Assembly (NCBI GenBank): GCA_015847255.1
Contig: JADLZK010000377.1
Coordinates: forward strand, 26,477-90,476
Length of the DNA: 64,000 nt
Source: Hyparrhenia diplandra
Lineage: Eukaryota > Streptophyta > Magnoliopsida > Poales > Poaceae
Direction of reading: 5' to 3'
Each line of letters begins with the position of its first letter. Positions within the stretch are counted from its first letter, which is position 1. Position numbers and translations under genes: made by a program. Below, one piece after another: positions 13,030 to 24,156 of this stretch. The notes below the pieces were generated by a model. That model did not search any database and was not told where the DNA came from. It was given only the letters and a program-made list of their open reading frames with translations.

Positions 13030-14565
13030 TTTTTGAAAGCTAATTCGGGGGGGAGGAGCTTCCCCACCTACTTGTTTCAAAAAAAGTCTCGTTTTTAGGG
13101 AACGGAGGGAAACCCTTCGTCCGGTTAATCATGGAAAACCGGACTAAAACCATACAACATCACACAAGCACAAGAAAGAAAGAAAATTACAACGCCGAGA
13201 ACACATGGACTTCTACAACGATGCCTCCAGGGAAGTGGATGACGTGAAAGCGCCACCATCGTCGGCCAAGCAGATGAGCTTGGCGAAAAGCTTTCGCCCG
13301 AGTCATGTATCCAAGGAGTTGTGCGGAGTGGTCGGAGCAGAGCAACGCAGCGGGGTTCTTCAATGACGCCTTCAAGAAGGAGATTATCGCCAGCCGCCTG
13401 GAGTAATCTAGGCTAAGCTTTCGCCCGAGAACCTAAGGTAGAGGCCACATCATTTGTCGCCGCCGGGCGAGGTCGTCGTGCATGCCACCAGACGGCTGCC
13501 GGCGAGGTCGCCGCGCCTCACCACCCGGGCGCTGTTGCCGGCCGCCGCCACACGTCGCGGAGCCGCGCGGTCTCGCCCACGACAGCGGGGCGCCGACCGA
13601 GCGGCCCGGCCGCCGCCACACGTCGCGAGGAGTCGCGGTCGCCGCGCTGACGGCGGAGGCGCCGCTGCCGTAGCCGACGCCGCCACACGTCGTCAGCGGA
13701 GCCACGCGGTCGCCGCGACGATGGGAGGCGCGCACCAACGCGCCGGACGCCGCCACGCGCCACGGAACCCCGCGGTCTCGCCCGCAACGGCGGAGGCGTG
13801 GGCTTGCCAATGACATTGGTCGAATGCCCGGGCGGGCGGCACCAACCGTTAACGTAACCCACGCCGCAACTGTCTTGCACGCACGGCGTACGCAACTTGG
13901 TAGCACAGCCGAGAAGGTCGCCGGAGGATCCCCAGGCTGCTCCGGCGGCCCACACGAGGCCACCCGCCGCCGGTGGCAACGGAAGGAGCGCCGAGCATGC
14001 GGCCCTGGAGCACCGGCAGGGCGGCGACCCATCCACGCGTCGCCGGCGGCCGACCACGAGAGGGAGGGGATGGAGGAGGGACGAGGAAGGCCGGAGGGAG
14101 GAGGGCGCGGGCTGCGGGGTGCCACGCCGCCGCCTTCAAAGGAGGGCCGTGCGGGCCCACGAGCACACCGCCGCCATGGGGTAGCCGGGTCGCCGGGAAG
14201 AAGGGCTCGGGGACGGCGAAGACCCATCCACGCGCGCGGATCAGGGCCATGGGGAGGTCGGATCCGTGCCCGGGAGCCATGGATCCGCGGCCCGCGGCCA
14301 GACGTTCGCCGCCCGGCCGACCACGCAACGAGGAAGGGGGTGGAGGAGGACGGCGAGAGGGCCGAGGAAGGAGGCGCTGGGGCTGGGCCTCGCCCGCCGC
14401 CGCCGTCCACCGGGAGGGCCGCGCGGGCCTCCGGCGGACCCTCTCGGGGCGGCGGCGGGGGGGCGCGAGGGGTGGGGAGGCGCGGCGGGCGGCGGCGGAG
14501 GTTCCGCCCGAAGTCGCCCTAGGGGAGCGACGCGGGGGGCCTTCGGTCTCAGCTATCTAAAAATC
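13030..14565 (-). mobile_element. Retroposon (LINE-mobilised, reverse orientation) with 17-bp target duplication
   Basis: The 17-bp string GTAGGAATATTATTTTT occurs at 13,013-13,029 and again at 14,566-14,582. The left copy runs into a T-tract followed by GAAAGC, which is the poly(A) tail of a transcript copied from the minus strand. These are the marks of target-primed reverse transcription. The inserted 1.5 kb is AT-balanced at its 3' part (13,030-13,430) and extremely GC-rich at its 5' part (13,440-14,550). There is no RT or endonuclease, so it is either a LINE deleted internally or another transcript moved by LINE enzymes. Long frames on both strands in the GC-rich part are composition artefacts. 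Confidence 0.8.
13541..13765. repeat. Diverged GC-rich tandem repeat within the retroposon
   Basis: The phrase GCCGCCACACGTCG recurs at about 13,545, 13,611 and 13,678, with a diverged form near 13,750. The period is about 66-70 bp, and each copy is followed by AGCCGCGCGGTC-like words. Confidence 0.6.
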
Positions 14566-14582
14566 GTAGGAATATTATTTTT

Positions 14583-15129
14583 ATCAATACGTATCATTAC
14601 TTCACGTGCAATTCTGACCTTCCTTGAACACTCTTACTACTATTTCAGGCAATGCTTGGACTCGCCCTCTACTTCCTTTCCTTTGGAACCACCTGCACCG
14701 CACATCACTTTTTGTTTTTGATTGATGGTTTTACCCATCAGTGAAAAATGTAGTAAAAGAAAAGGTACACGCAGGCGAGCGGATGAGACCGTGACCGTGT
14801 CCGTCAGCTGCGAGGGTTAAAAGTAAAGTGTGGACGGTGATGATTGCACGGCATTTCCAAATTCAGCAACCATATCAGTGCAGCGTGCTTGCCATCAGTC
14901 ACCACATGTGAAGTGAAGAATAGGCGGTCAGTAATAACCAACCGCTTCTCCCTTCCGTCCGTCCCAAAAAACCCCAATCGCCTCCACCGCCTCGCCCTGG
15001 TTTCGTTCGGCCGCCGGTCCGGTGATCGTCCGTCGTCCTCGTGAGGTGATCTGTTCTGCTCTGCGCTCAGGTGCCGCTCGTCGCCAGCCTCTCGCTTTCC
15101 GTGAGATCAGTGTATGCAACTAATTCCGT
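14583..15129 (+). promoter_or_regulatory. Upstream region of SRA gene 1
   Basis: Mixed-composition DNA between the retroposon and the SRA gene. A C-rich, leader-like stretch (about 14,940-15,060) suggests transcription starts nearby. I see no clear TATA box and no other gene. Confidence 0.35.
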
Positions 15130-17770
15130 TTGGTTGGATGTCGTATCGTTGCAATGCAGGGAAGTGGTGGTGGTGGTGAATTGGTTGGTGATCGCGCGCG
15201 AGCGTCGGAGTGGGGAGGAATGAGCTTCTACCTCGCCAGGCTCGAAGCCGCGCGGGAGCAGCACCGGATCACGACGGCGGCGGCGGCGGGGGCACGCCGC
15301 CCACGCCCACTCCGCGCGCGCGTGGCCTCCGCCTTACCCGCAGCAGCAGCACGCCGGTCTGCTTCCGCGCCCGGAGCCGCATCATCCTCGGGTTCCTCCT
15401 CTTCATGCCGGCACCGGCAGCAGCAGCAGCAGCAGGGTCGTCGTCGACACGTGGCGGCGCGGCGCCGGCATCGCGGCGAGGCGCGACGACGACGGTGCGC
15501 CGTTGCGCGCGGGTTTAGGGTCGCTCGGCGTCTGCGGCGTGGCCGGTTCGGCGACGGGTGCGACGGCGCGGGAGGAGACGGGCGGCCGCGAGGAGGAGGT
15601 GCGGAACAAGAGGCCGTTGGCACCGACGACGTGCTCCCCGCCACCCAAGCGCACGCGCGTGTTCCCGCCCGGCTGCGGGAGGGACGACGGCGACGCCGCT
15701 GCTGCAGGGCCGGGGAATGGTAAACTGTTGAGGTCCAAGGTTGGTTTCGTGCCATCCATGCGGAGGCCGTTGTCATCACCGACGACGCCGGGCCCGCGCT
15801 CGCCACCACCCGAGCGGAGGGCCGTGGCACCGGCGGCAGCCAGGCGCCTGTTTCCGCCCGGCTGCGGGAGGGACGACGCGGCGCTGCCGCTCGCCAGCAC
15901 CGACGACGATGGCGCTTCGCGGCCCGTTGCTGCGCCTGCGCGCGGCGACGGCGGCGGCGGCGGCTCTGGCGCACCGCACAAGTCGGCTCTTCCTCCTCGT
16001 CGTCCTGCAGCTCTCGTGGGCGGCATGGTGGACAGCGTCCTTTTCGAAGCGGCGTCGTCACCCAGCGCATCCAATGGTGGTTCGAGTGCGCTGAAGAAGG
16101 TTTCCGCATCCAATGGTGCCGCCGGTTTACCGACGGATGGTGGTGGCCATCATTGCCAAGGGGAGAAGCTGGTGAACTCATCAGAGGCCGCCGCTGTTGC
16201 AGGGCCGGGCAATGATAAGTTGTTGAGGTCCAAGCTTGGTTTCGTGCCATCCATGCGTTTGATGCCAAAGTCGACGACAGTTTCTGTCAATGGTAGCTTC
16301 CCGCCTGGGTGCCGGAGGCTTGAGCGCCTCTGGCCGATGGCAGTGGCACTAACCAAGTGGTGTGTCTGCCGTCGCCGGAGGAGGTGGTGCCTGCAGAACG
16401 AGATGACATGGGATTTGTGGTTCGTCCAGGCATTGGTACTGCAGATGGAGCAGCACAGAACGGGGGATCGCAGGATGGTACTATCCCGGAGGTCCATGAA
16501 TCTCAAGTTTCTTCCAGCGTTGTAAACCATCCTTGTAGGGGGCAGAGGATTGGGAACAGATGGCATTGCGATGAGATGAGTTCATCAGCTGTACCTGCAA
16601 GCGGTGCCAATGTGACAAACAAATCTGATGGGAGTACGTGCAATGTTGGTTCTGCTGAATCTTTGGCTCAAGGCAAGAGTGAGTGTGTTGCTGATTGTGC
16701 TGCCATGGACACCACATGTTCAGACGAAGCTGCAGTGTCTGGCGAAGGTGTGGTGATGAGAAAGAAGGTAATGCATACACCTCGGAAATCAGTCAAGCCT
16801 CCCAGGTTGATTCAGAAATCTCTACTCAACACTCAACATATGCCCTTCTCCATGGAGACCGAGAGGGAAGCTCAACTTGGACGGAGTGTGAACATGAATG
16901 ATATTGAGGACACTGGTGTGTCCACCAAAGCTCGAGCTATTCAGGATTCCATGTCTGCAAACAAGTCCCCCTGGACAAATGGAAAGGAAGTTCCCTACTT
17001 CGGGTCCCAAGAAGAGGGTGAACAAGAAGAAACTGAATAAAAGATGAAGGTTGCCTCTGGCTGTGAGAAACTGGAAGAGGATGAAATTTTAAAAGCCCTA
17101 GCTGCCCATGAAACAAAGCTTCAATATGGTGCAGATCCTAGGAGCAAAGTCAGGCTAATGTGCACCAGGTTTGAGTTTATCTGCAGAGCGATGAAGGATA
17201 GAAGGATTGACCTCGCAGCAGATAAGCTGATGAGGAAACTGCCAGGATTCACCAAGCAGGGGCCATTTGTTGGAAGTGTTCCTGGAGTCGAAGTCGGAGA
17301 TGAGTTTCTGTACAGGGTTCAGCTGGCCCTCGTTGGTCTCCACCGTCCGTTCCAGGGAGGCATTGACTCCACCAGACATGAATCCGGTGTGCGGATCGCC
17401 ATAAGCGTCGTCGCTTCAGGCGGATATCCTGACCAACTGTCGTCAAGCTCAGGCGAGCTGGTATATACAGGTTCTGGGAAGAAGGATAATGGAGATCAGA
17501 AGCTTGAGCTTGGGAACCTTGCACTGAAGAACTGCATCGAGATCAAGACTCCTGTCCGGGTGATTCATGGCTTGAAAGGTCAGAACAGAGTGGAAGGAAA
17601 GATCTCAATGTTCACGTATGATGGGTTGTATCATGTTGTGCACTGCTGGACAGAAGGTTCACCGGGTTCAAAGGTGTTCAAGTACAAGCTGCAAAGAATT
17701 TCTGGGCAACCGCAACTTTCCCTGCACACCGTGGTGAAGAAGAACAGTACGCGTCCAAGCTTCATATTTA
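15130..17770 (+). pseudogene. SRA (SAD_SRA/YDG) domain protein, SUVH-derived, lacking pre-SET/SET (copy 1)
   Basis: SRA domains of SUVH proteins bind methylated DNA and direct H3K9 methylation in the nucleus. Here the SRA domain lies at about 17,260-17,720: GVEVGDEFLYRV, GLHRPFQGG, SVVASGGYPD, LVYTGSG, TPVRVIHG and MFTYDGLYHVVHCW. Upstream comes the conserved LKALAAHE helix region (17,085). Further upstream is a low-complexity N-terminus with three FPPGC motifs (near 15,660, 15,855 and 16,303) typical of SUVH5/6-type proteins. No pre-SET or SET domain follows, and the reading ends in unrelated sequence and a LINE. The frame changes near 16,315-16,330 and near 17,001 (an extra G in TTCGGG), with a compensating change near 17,040 beside an in-frame TAA at 17,038. 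The true ATG is uncertain (candidates 15,130, 15,210). It is a pseudogene if the sequence is right, or an SRA-only gene if these are consensus errors. Confidence 0.75.
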
Positions 17771-17875
17771 CATGTATGTATACCATAATCTTCTTCTTTA
17801 TCTGTTTCTTCAAGCACCTTGCCTCTTTTTTAAATTGTCATAATTTTGTGTATGTGCATATACTTATGCATTTTT

Positions 17876-18046
17876 GTTCTATCAGTAGTCAAACAAGCTT
17901 CAGGCCAAACTATCTGACAAAGTTCAGCCTATCTGTCAAAGTTCAGACTATCTGTCAAAGTTCAGACTATCTCTTTCTTTCTGATGGTATAAATGACCAC
18001 TGTTGTTTAAGTTCTATCAGTAGTCAAACAAGCTTCAGGCCAAACT
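17876..18046. repeat. 36-bp direct repeat enclosing a 19-bp tandem repeat
   Basis: The 36 bases starting GTTCTATCAGTAGTCAAACA are present at 17,876-17,911 and 18,011-18,046. Between them a 19-bp unit (TATCTGTCAAAGTTCAGAC, with variants) is repeated about 3.4 times from 17,910 to 17,972. The second 36-bp copy abuts the T-tract of the LINE. Confidence 0.85.
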
Positions 18047-18048
18047 CT

Positions 18049-21000
18049 ACTTTTTTTTTTGAAAGGAAAACAAGTTTCCATTGATTAAACAGCTCCTAGC
18101 AACTCGCCAGAAACCATTGATAATACAAAGTTCGGTGCTTGGTCTAGCCACAGACTGGACCCTTCAGCATCTGACACAGCTCCATAGGAAGCTAATACAT
18201 CAGCGATTGAATTACAATCCCTGGAGCATTTAGATATTTTACAACAAAAGAAATCAAATTTCATTCTAGTCTTTATCTCCCTGAAAATCATCCCCAATTC
18301 ATAACGATCATAGCTAGTGGACGATTAAAGCCGAAGCCAAAATTTGAGCATGAGTTTCCAGAATCACACTCTGCATGCCAAGAGAGGAAGCGAGTTGTAG
18401 CCCATTTAAACATGCTAAACTTTCAGCGTGAAGAGCATTTGAAACTTGATGCAAAGATCCAGCCTTGGCAGCCATAAATTCACCTTTATGGTCTCGGATG
18501 ATACATCCCCAGCCTCCTTTACTGGTATTCTGCATGAATGTGCCATCACAATTTATCTTGTACATGTTTACTGGTGGTGGCTGCCATTTTGTTTTTGAAA
18601 TAAAGACCTGGGAGGTGGAGGAGGCGAGGATAGCTTCAGCTTCTCCATGTTGACACAATGATATATAATAGAGTTGCAAATTTCTTCAGTGGATCTTCGA
18701 CTGCCCCCTTGGTCTGATTTATTACGAGCATCCCACCAGCACCATAGCAGTACGACAACTTTTAACTTCAGTTCTTCTTTGAGAGCTAGGATGGCATCCA
18801 TTACTTCTATAGCCGACCCAATACCTGCCAAAGTTAATCTTACATCTTCTAGATTCATACTTCTCCAGACCTGTTTTGCACTTTTGCATTTGAAAAAAGA
18901 TGCCCACAATCTTCATCAAGACGCCAACACATTGGACAAATAGTATCCACTTTTATCCTTCGTCTAGCTAAGCTCATTTTGACAGGGAGACTATTCAGGG
19001 CTAATCTCCACAAGAACATTTTAATTTTATTTGTTACTCAGCTTCCAGATATTCTTCCACATATTATTGCCTTAATCGGAAGACGAGGATGAAGTATCTG
19101 CATTTCTTAAATGATCCTGCCTCTTGATTGCTAGCATATATGCTGATTTTACTGAGAAACATCCTTTCGCGTCGGCATGCCAGGCAACCATATCTTCCGT
19201 ATCATCAACAATAGGAATTGACAAGATAATTTCTGCATCCTCTTTCACAAAAATGTCCCGAATCAACTGAGAATCCCACTGTCCTGTACCTGGATCAAGT
19301 AGATCTGCAACTTTGGTGAGAATCGAGCCATTCTTTTGTGTGATCACTCTTCTAGTTTCACCTCTTGGAATCCATGGGTCTTCCCAGATATCAACCGAAT
19401 TCCCATCTCCGATTCTCCAGATTAGTCCTTTCAAGAGCTCCACTCCCTTTAATATGCTACGCCAAGTATATGAAATGCCATTTTTGGCTTTCGAGTTGAG
19501 AAGTCTACCATCAGGATAGTATTTGGCCTGCATAACTCTAGCACACAATGTATCAGGTTGGGTGAGAAGGCGCCATCCTTGCCTTGCTAACATAGCTAAG
19601 TTAAAAGCATGTAGATCCCTAAACCCCAATCCACCCATTGCCTTTGATCTCGTCATTCTTTGCCATCCAACCTAATGTATTTTGTTCTCTTTATCCTGGC
19701 TCCACCAGTACTGGGCAATTATTGAACTCAGTTCATCACATAGGCCCTTTGTCAGATCAAAGCATGACATGGCATAAGTTGGTATTGCTTGAGCAACCGC
19801 CTTAATGAGGATTTCTTTCCCTGCCTTGGATAATAATTTTTCCTGCCATCCTTGAATTCGAGCCCAAATCCTTTGCTTGATATATTCAAAGGCTGATTTC
19901 CTTGATTGTCCAATATGAACAGGCAGTCCCAAATACTTCTCACTCTGTGTACTATGTGTAATGCTCAATTCAGCCATTATTTGCATTTTAACATTGAGTG
20001 GGGTATTACTGCTGAACATCACAGTAGTTTCATCCTTATTTATCATCTGACCCGATGCTTCTTCATACAAGGACAGGATATGTTGTAAATGCCTGGCCTC
20101 CAAAACTGATGCTTTTAAAAAAATTAGCGAATCGTCAGCAAAAAAAAAGATGGCTTATGCGTGGTGCTCCATGACATACTCTGATTCCTTCTATGAGACC
20201 TCTTCTCTCCGCATCATCCATAAGTGCTGACAAGCCCTCAGCACAAATAATAAAAAGGTATGGAGAGAGAGGGTCACCTTGACGGTAATCTCCTTGGTAT
20301 ATTCACCATTCACCTTGATTTTATATGAAACTGTTTTAACACATTTCATCACTAATTTGATCCATTCATTCTGGAAACCCATCCTTTTCATGATACTTTC
20401 CAAGAACGACCACTCCACTCTATCATAAGCTTTACTCATGTCCAACTTTAGAGCAGTCAGCCCTTGCTTTCCCTTTTTTCTTATTTCGCATGTAGTGTGT
20501 CATCTCATAAGCAACCAGAACATTGTGTCGTAATTGCTGCCTGGCACAAAAGCACTTTGTGAATGTGAAATGATTTCAGGCGGGATGAGTTTGAGGCGGT
20601 TGGCTAACACTTTTGCTACCAGCTTGTATAAAACATTACAGAGGCTTATAGGGTGCAGATCATTTATTCTTTCGGGTTTTTAACCTTAGGAATTAACACA
20701 ATTATTGCTTCATTCCAGTTTGGGGCATTGGGTTCCCATTTAGGACTGCGAGCACCTCCCTCTTCACCTGATCACCCACCAGCTGCCAGAAATGTTTGTA
20801 AAAAATTGAAGGGACTCCATCTGGTCCTGGTGCTTTAAGATCCCCGATGGACTGGAGAGCATCCCATATCTCTTTTTCATTGAATTCTTTTTGTAAGCTC
20901 TCATGTTCATCTCACTAGTGATGCGAGGTGAGACACAACGCAAAACTTCTTGTGTTCGAGTACCTGCATAAGACAGAAATAAATTTTGATAATGGTTAGA

Positions 21001-21790
21001 AATAAACTCCTTCAGCCTACTCCCCTCTACAACTTCTCCATTTTCCTTCTTCAACCTCCTAATTCTATTCTTCCTCCTCCTCTCAGAGGCAACAGCGTGA
21101 AAAAATTGAGTATTTCGGTCCCCCTTTGTAAGCCATGTGGCGTGAGATCGCTGCTTCCAGTAGGTGCTCACTTGCTCCTGCAAGCGCTCCATCTTATACC
21201 TCAACAAATTTTCTCGCGATACACAATCTTGTGAAATAATTTGCCTCCTGCACCTCTCCAACTCCTTTCTGACTTTACTAATCCTTCTCTCCAATTCCCC
21301 CAGCACATTTTTGTCCCAGTCATGCAAGTCCCTCAGGATGAGGCCCTGTATTTCTGTAATGTTGTGAGCTCCAGCTTCCAACGCATCTGACCACGCCTGC
21401 TTCACTCTTTCTGCACAATCCTCCTCCTCCAACCATTTCGCTTCAAATTTTGGGGACACCTGAATGTTTCTTCTCATCCACTCTTCTTCTCTCTCCCCAG
21501 TATCAATAATTAAAGGTCTATGGTCTGAGTGACGTGGATCTCTGTTAATCACTCTTGATAAGGGATTGCTTCTCCTCCAGTCGACACACGCCACTGCCCG
21601 GTCCAGCCTTTCCCTTATGTATCTGTTAGCATTGTGATGGTGATTTCTCCATGTGAAAGCATCTCCTACGAAACCAAGATCCTCCAGTCCACAATCCAGT
21701 AAGGTTTGCCTAAAATTTTCCATGGCACTTTGCAATTTTGGTTGTCCTCCAAAAAAAAAGTAGCAACATTTTTTGTTCTGTTCTGGTGAT
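18049..21790 (-). mobile_element. 5'-truncated L1-type LINE
   Basis: A T-tract at 18,051-18,060 marks the poly(A) end of a minus-strand element. Reading leftwards from the truncation are: the C-terminal part of the apurinic-like endonuclease (LDRAVACVDWRR and SDHRPLI near 21,540-21,620); the RT with ALKLDMSKAYDRVEWSFLE (about 20,400-20,450), FADDS (about 20,130) and LGLPVHIGQS (about 19,920); the thumb/connection region with KAMGGLGFRDL; and an RNase H domain with INCDGTF and GGWGCIIRD (about 18,490-18,560). Stops and frameshifts break it at several places, for example around 20,190, 20,450-20,760, 19,660 and 18,310. The 5' end is lost within the endonuclease. I could not find a clean target duplication. 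Confidence 0.9.
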
Positions 21791-21801
21791 CCTTTTGACA
21801 T
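18085..21801 (-). pseudogene. Broken LINE ORF2 (endonuclease-RT-RNase H)
   Basis: The coding parts of ORF2 lie in fragments: about 20,764-21,801 (endonuclease end and RT start), 20,191-20,445 (RT palm with the first catalytic Asp in KLDMSKAYDRVEW), 19,672-20,150 (RT with FADDS and the region after it), 19,072-19,656 (connection) and 18,085-18,909 (zinc-knuckle-like and RNase H region). In an intact element this protein nicks target DNA and copies its own RNA in place. Several frameshifts and stops mean this copy makes no working enzyme. Confidence 0.85.
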
Positions 21802-23040
21802 GCCATCTATGCTGGTGACGACAATTCAACCAGACTAGCTTTGTTTTGAGTCTGCAAGTTTGGAATCTGTCTGCTTCTTCATGTTTTTTGTCTGCAAGGC
21901 ATGCTACCTAAGGACATGTTAGATTAGAGCTCATGCACGTTTCAGTCCAGTCTGTGCAATTTCATGACAGCAATCTATAAAATTTTAGGCACTGCAATTT
22001 CATCACAGCAATCTGCAATTTCATATACCGCGAACACACATTTCATTTTCGTTACAGAGAAGATGCTCGTGCATACATACACAATCTGCAAAAGCATCAT
22101 TTTATTCATTCTCATGGAAGGGCACAGAAGGCACATTTGCCATTACCATCTACTGCACTACAAATTTAGTACACATTCAGTACACAGGATGCCTCCATTG
22201 CCATTCAGTAGAAATTCAGTACACATTCAGTTGAGTAGAAAATTGGTGCTTGGCTGATGGCTCATTGCTCCGATGATGGCAAATAGGCCTCCAGATCGGC
22301 GTCGTTGCTTTCCTGAAGGGTGATGGCCGTCGGATTCACCTCGTCGTCCTTGCCTGTAGTTGCCTGAAGATCTACGACAGCCCTCGTAGCTCCGTCGATG
22401 GGACGCCGGCAGTGCTGGTTGGCCGCCGGTGGCCGCCCGAGCACACTCCGGGAGCAGCAGCGCTCCAGCCGGGACCCGTAGCACCTGAGGGGATGAGGCG
22501 GAGGGAGGATCCCTGTACGCGGCGGCGCGCCTGACCATCGTGCGCGAGGGGGAAAGCCATTGGGGGAGGCTTCACGCGTGAAGGAGATGAAGGGTCGGTG
22601 CCACCGTGGGGCGCGGGCACCAGCGAGGCTCCGCCGCGGATCTGAGCAGGAGGAGGCGAAGGAGAGCGGATCGGTGGAGGAGAGGAACAGGACCGTCGGG
22701 AGAGCGGGTCTTCTGTGAGGGAGAGCGGATCGTGGGAGGAGAGGAACAGGACGGGGGTCTATTTGCAAAAGTAATAGGACGGGAGTGTGCTTGCGGGCGC
22801 TTAAGTGTAAAAAGCCCTACGTGTGTTCCTGGCCATCGAACCAGCATCTTGGTGGTCCTGATTCGAGTTTACATATGTTTCATAGCATACGCTCTCTTCT
22901 TACTTGTGTCTATCTTGATCAATTCTTACTTGTGTCTATCCTTATTGATCAAGTAATCAGTGGTTTGCTTTCTTACAGTTTTCAGTTTGCTGCAAGTTTT
23001 ATATTATTATGGTAATTATATTTAAAGCCCCTATGCGTCT
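21802..23040. other. Intergenic DNA, no supported gene
   Basis: 21,802-22,250 is AT-rich with short internal repeats (ATTCAGTACACATTCAGT near 22,160-22,230). 22,260-22,790 is GC-rich and open on the minus strand for 168 codons, but the product is Pro/Ser/Arg-rich with no recognisable domain. It could be the first exon of a lost gene or of a DNA transposon. 22,800-23,040 is AT-rich spacer. Confidence 0.4.
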
Positions 23041-23046
23041 TGATAT

Positions 23047-23069
23047 TTTCAGAAAATTAGGATGGGACT
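23047..23069 (+). pseudogene. Relic of aminopeptidase exon 14 splice junction
   Basis: TTTCAGAAAATTAGG followed by ATGGGAC matches the acceptor and first codons of aminopeptidase exon 14 at 6551-6573 (TTTCAGAAAATTAGG then TTGGGAC), with one mismatch over about 22 bases. It is on the same strand. The reading KLGWD is preserved and then homology ends. The match is short, so chance cannot be excluded. Confidence 0.45.
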
Positions 23070-23764
23070 GCAGGAACGTCGTCGACAGCTACGTTTGGAT
23101 GTAGTGCAAGTACGTCGTCGAGAGCAACATTTAAATAGAAAATTTGTGAAACCCATTTAACAGACTACTAAAAACATCAGTAATGTATTTGTGAAACCCA
23201 TATAACTAGTGGGTTACATGTGATGGTTATTGTATCGTACACCTTTTTAAAGCAAATTCGGGTCTAACTACATATTATATGAGTTTTTCATAAAAAGTCA
23301 TGTCTATGGGTTTCTAAATACTGGATTTACTCGTATTAGCACAATGTTTTTTTTTTCTGTGCTCTTTATAGTTCAGTTTAGGCGGCAATGTATATGCTTA
23401 TTATTTAAGAAGATTTTGAAAATAGTTTAATTGACATCCTATCATAATTGATCCTTTTTGTAGTTGTGGTAGGGTTGTCGCGGATTTTTTTAGTTTTAGC
23501 TCTTTTTAAATAATATTTTAAAATAACCGTTCCAAAAAAATATTTGCACGGCATATCCTTATCTGTGGCACAATGTTTCTCAGACGCCTCTCTAGCGCCT
23601 GACAGTATTCAACAGAACCGTCGGTTTGGGTGTCTACATTATAGACCCTTTAAGGCAGAGCAAATTTTTTTGTACAGGCCCGCGTCGAAGACTGCTCCTC
23701 AGTCCTCAGTGTTGATGGCGGAATCAGCTGCACTTGCTTTTGCTACCTCAATAACAGCGAAGCT

Positions 23765-23858
23765 GAATATGATCCAAGTCAAATTCTACAGACAATTCAA
23801 GCCTGGTTCATGAATATGATCCAAGTCAAATTCTACAGACAATTCAAGCCTGGTTCAT
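23765..23858. repeat. Perfect 47-bp tandem duplication
   Basis: Two adjacent identical copies of a unit beginning GAATATGATCCAAGTCAAAT, at 23,765-23,811 and 23,812-23,858. The duplication puts the LINE fragment out of frame. Confidence 0.95.
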
Positions 23859-23893
23859 TGTCTGACAAGTACCAATGCAGATTCTCCACTTGG

Positions 23894-24156
23894 CCTTGTT
23901 TAGATGGCTAAAAATTGTAACTGTATGTCACATCGTATATCAGAAGACGTTTCGCTTGTTAGTGGTAAATATTATCCTACCATGGAGTAACTAGGCTCAA
24001 AAGAATCGCCTCAAGAATGTACATCTAAACTGTGTAATTAGTTATTTTTTTTACCTACATTTAATACTCCAAACATATGTCTTTTGGTGTATTTAATGTG
24101 ATGTGATGGAGAGAAAGTGAGAAAAAAGATTAGAAATTTTAGCAATCTAAACAAGG
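23894..24156. mobile_element. MITE with CCTTGTTTAGAT termini
   Basis: CCTTGTTTAGATGGCTAAAA at the left is matched by the reverse complement TTTTAGCAATCTAAACAAGG at the right. Length is about 263 bp and it is non-coding. It interrupts the LINE fragment. The target duplication is unclear, so the superfamily is not assigned. Confidence 0.8.

Noticed and set aside
13433..14522. Frames of up to 325 codons on both strands in the GC-rich retroposon body
   Set aside because: All are Pro/Arg/Gly/Ala-rich, overlap on both strands, have no domain, and lie in stop-poor GC-rich DNA.
15228..16268. Long open frames on the minus strand over the SRA gene 1 N-terminus, one containing TKPTLDLNSLPFPGP and TKPSLDLNNLSLPGP (EAR-like LDLN motif)
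   Set aside because: They are the reverse complement of the repeated KLLRSKxGFVPSMR module. The plus strand carries the SUVH FPPGCG motifs and leads into the SRA domain, so the minus-strand frames are shadows kept open by high GC content.
18049..21801. Attempt to find target-site duplications for the LINE
   Set aside because: No matching string of 7 bp or more was found on both sides by eye; the left side is confused by the 36-bp duplication, so no duplication is claimed.
22262..22768. 168-codon minus-strand frame
   Set aside because: Low-complexity Pro/Ser/Arg composition, overlapping frames on both strands and no recognisable domain; kept only as a remark on the intergenic region.
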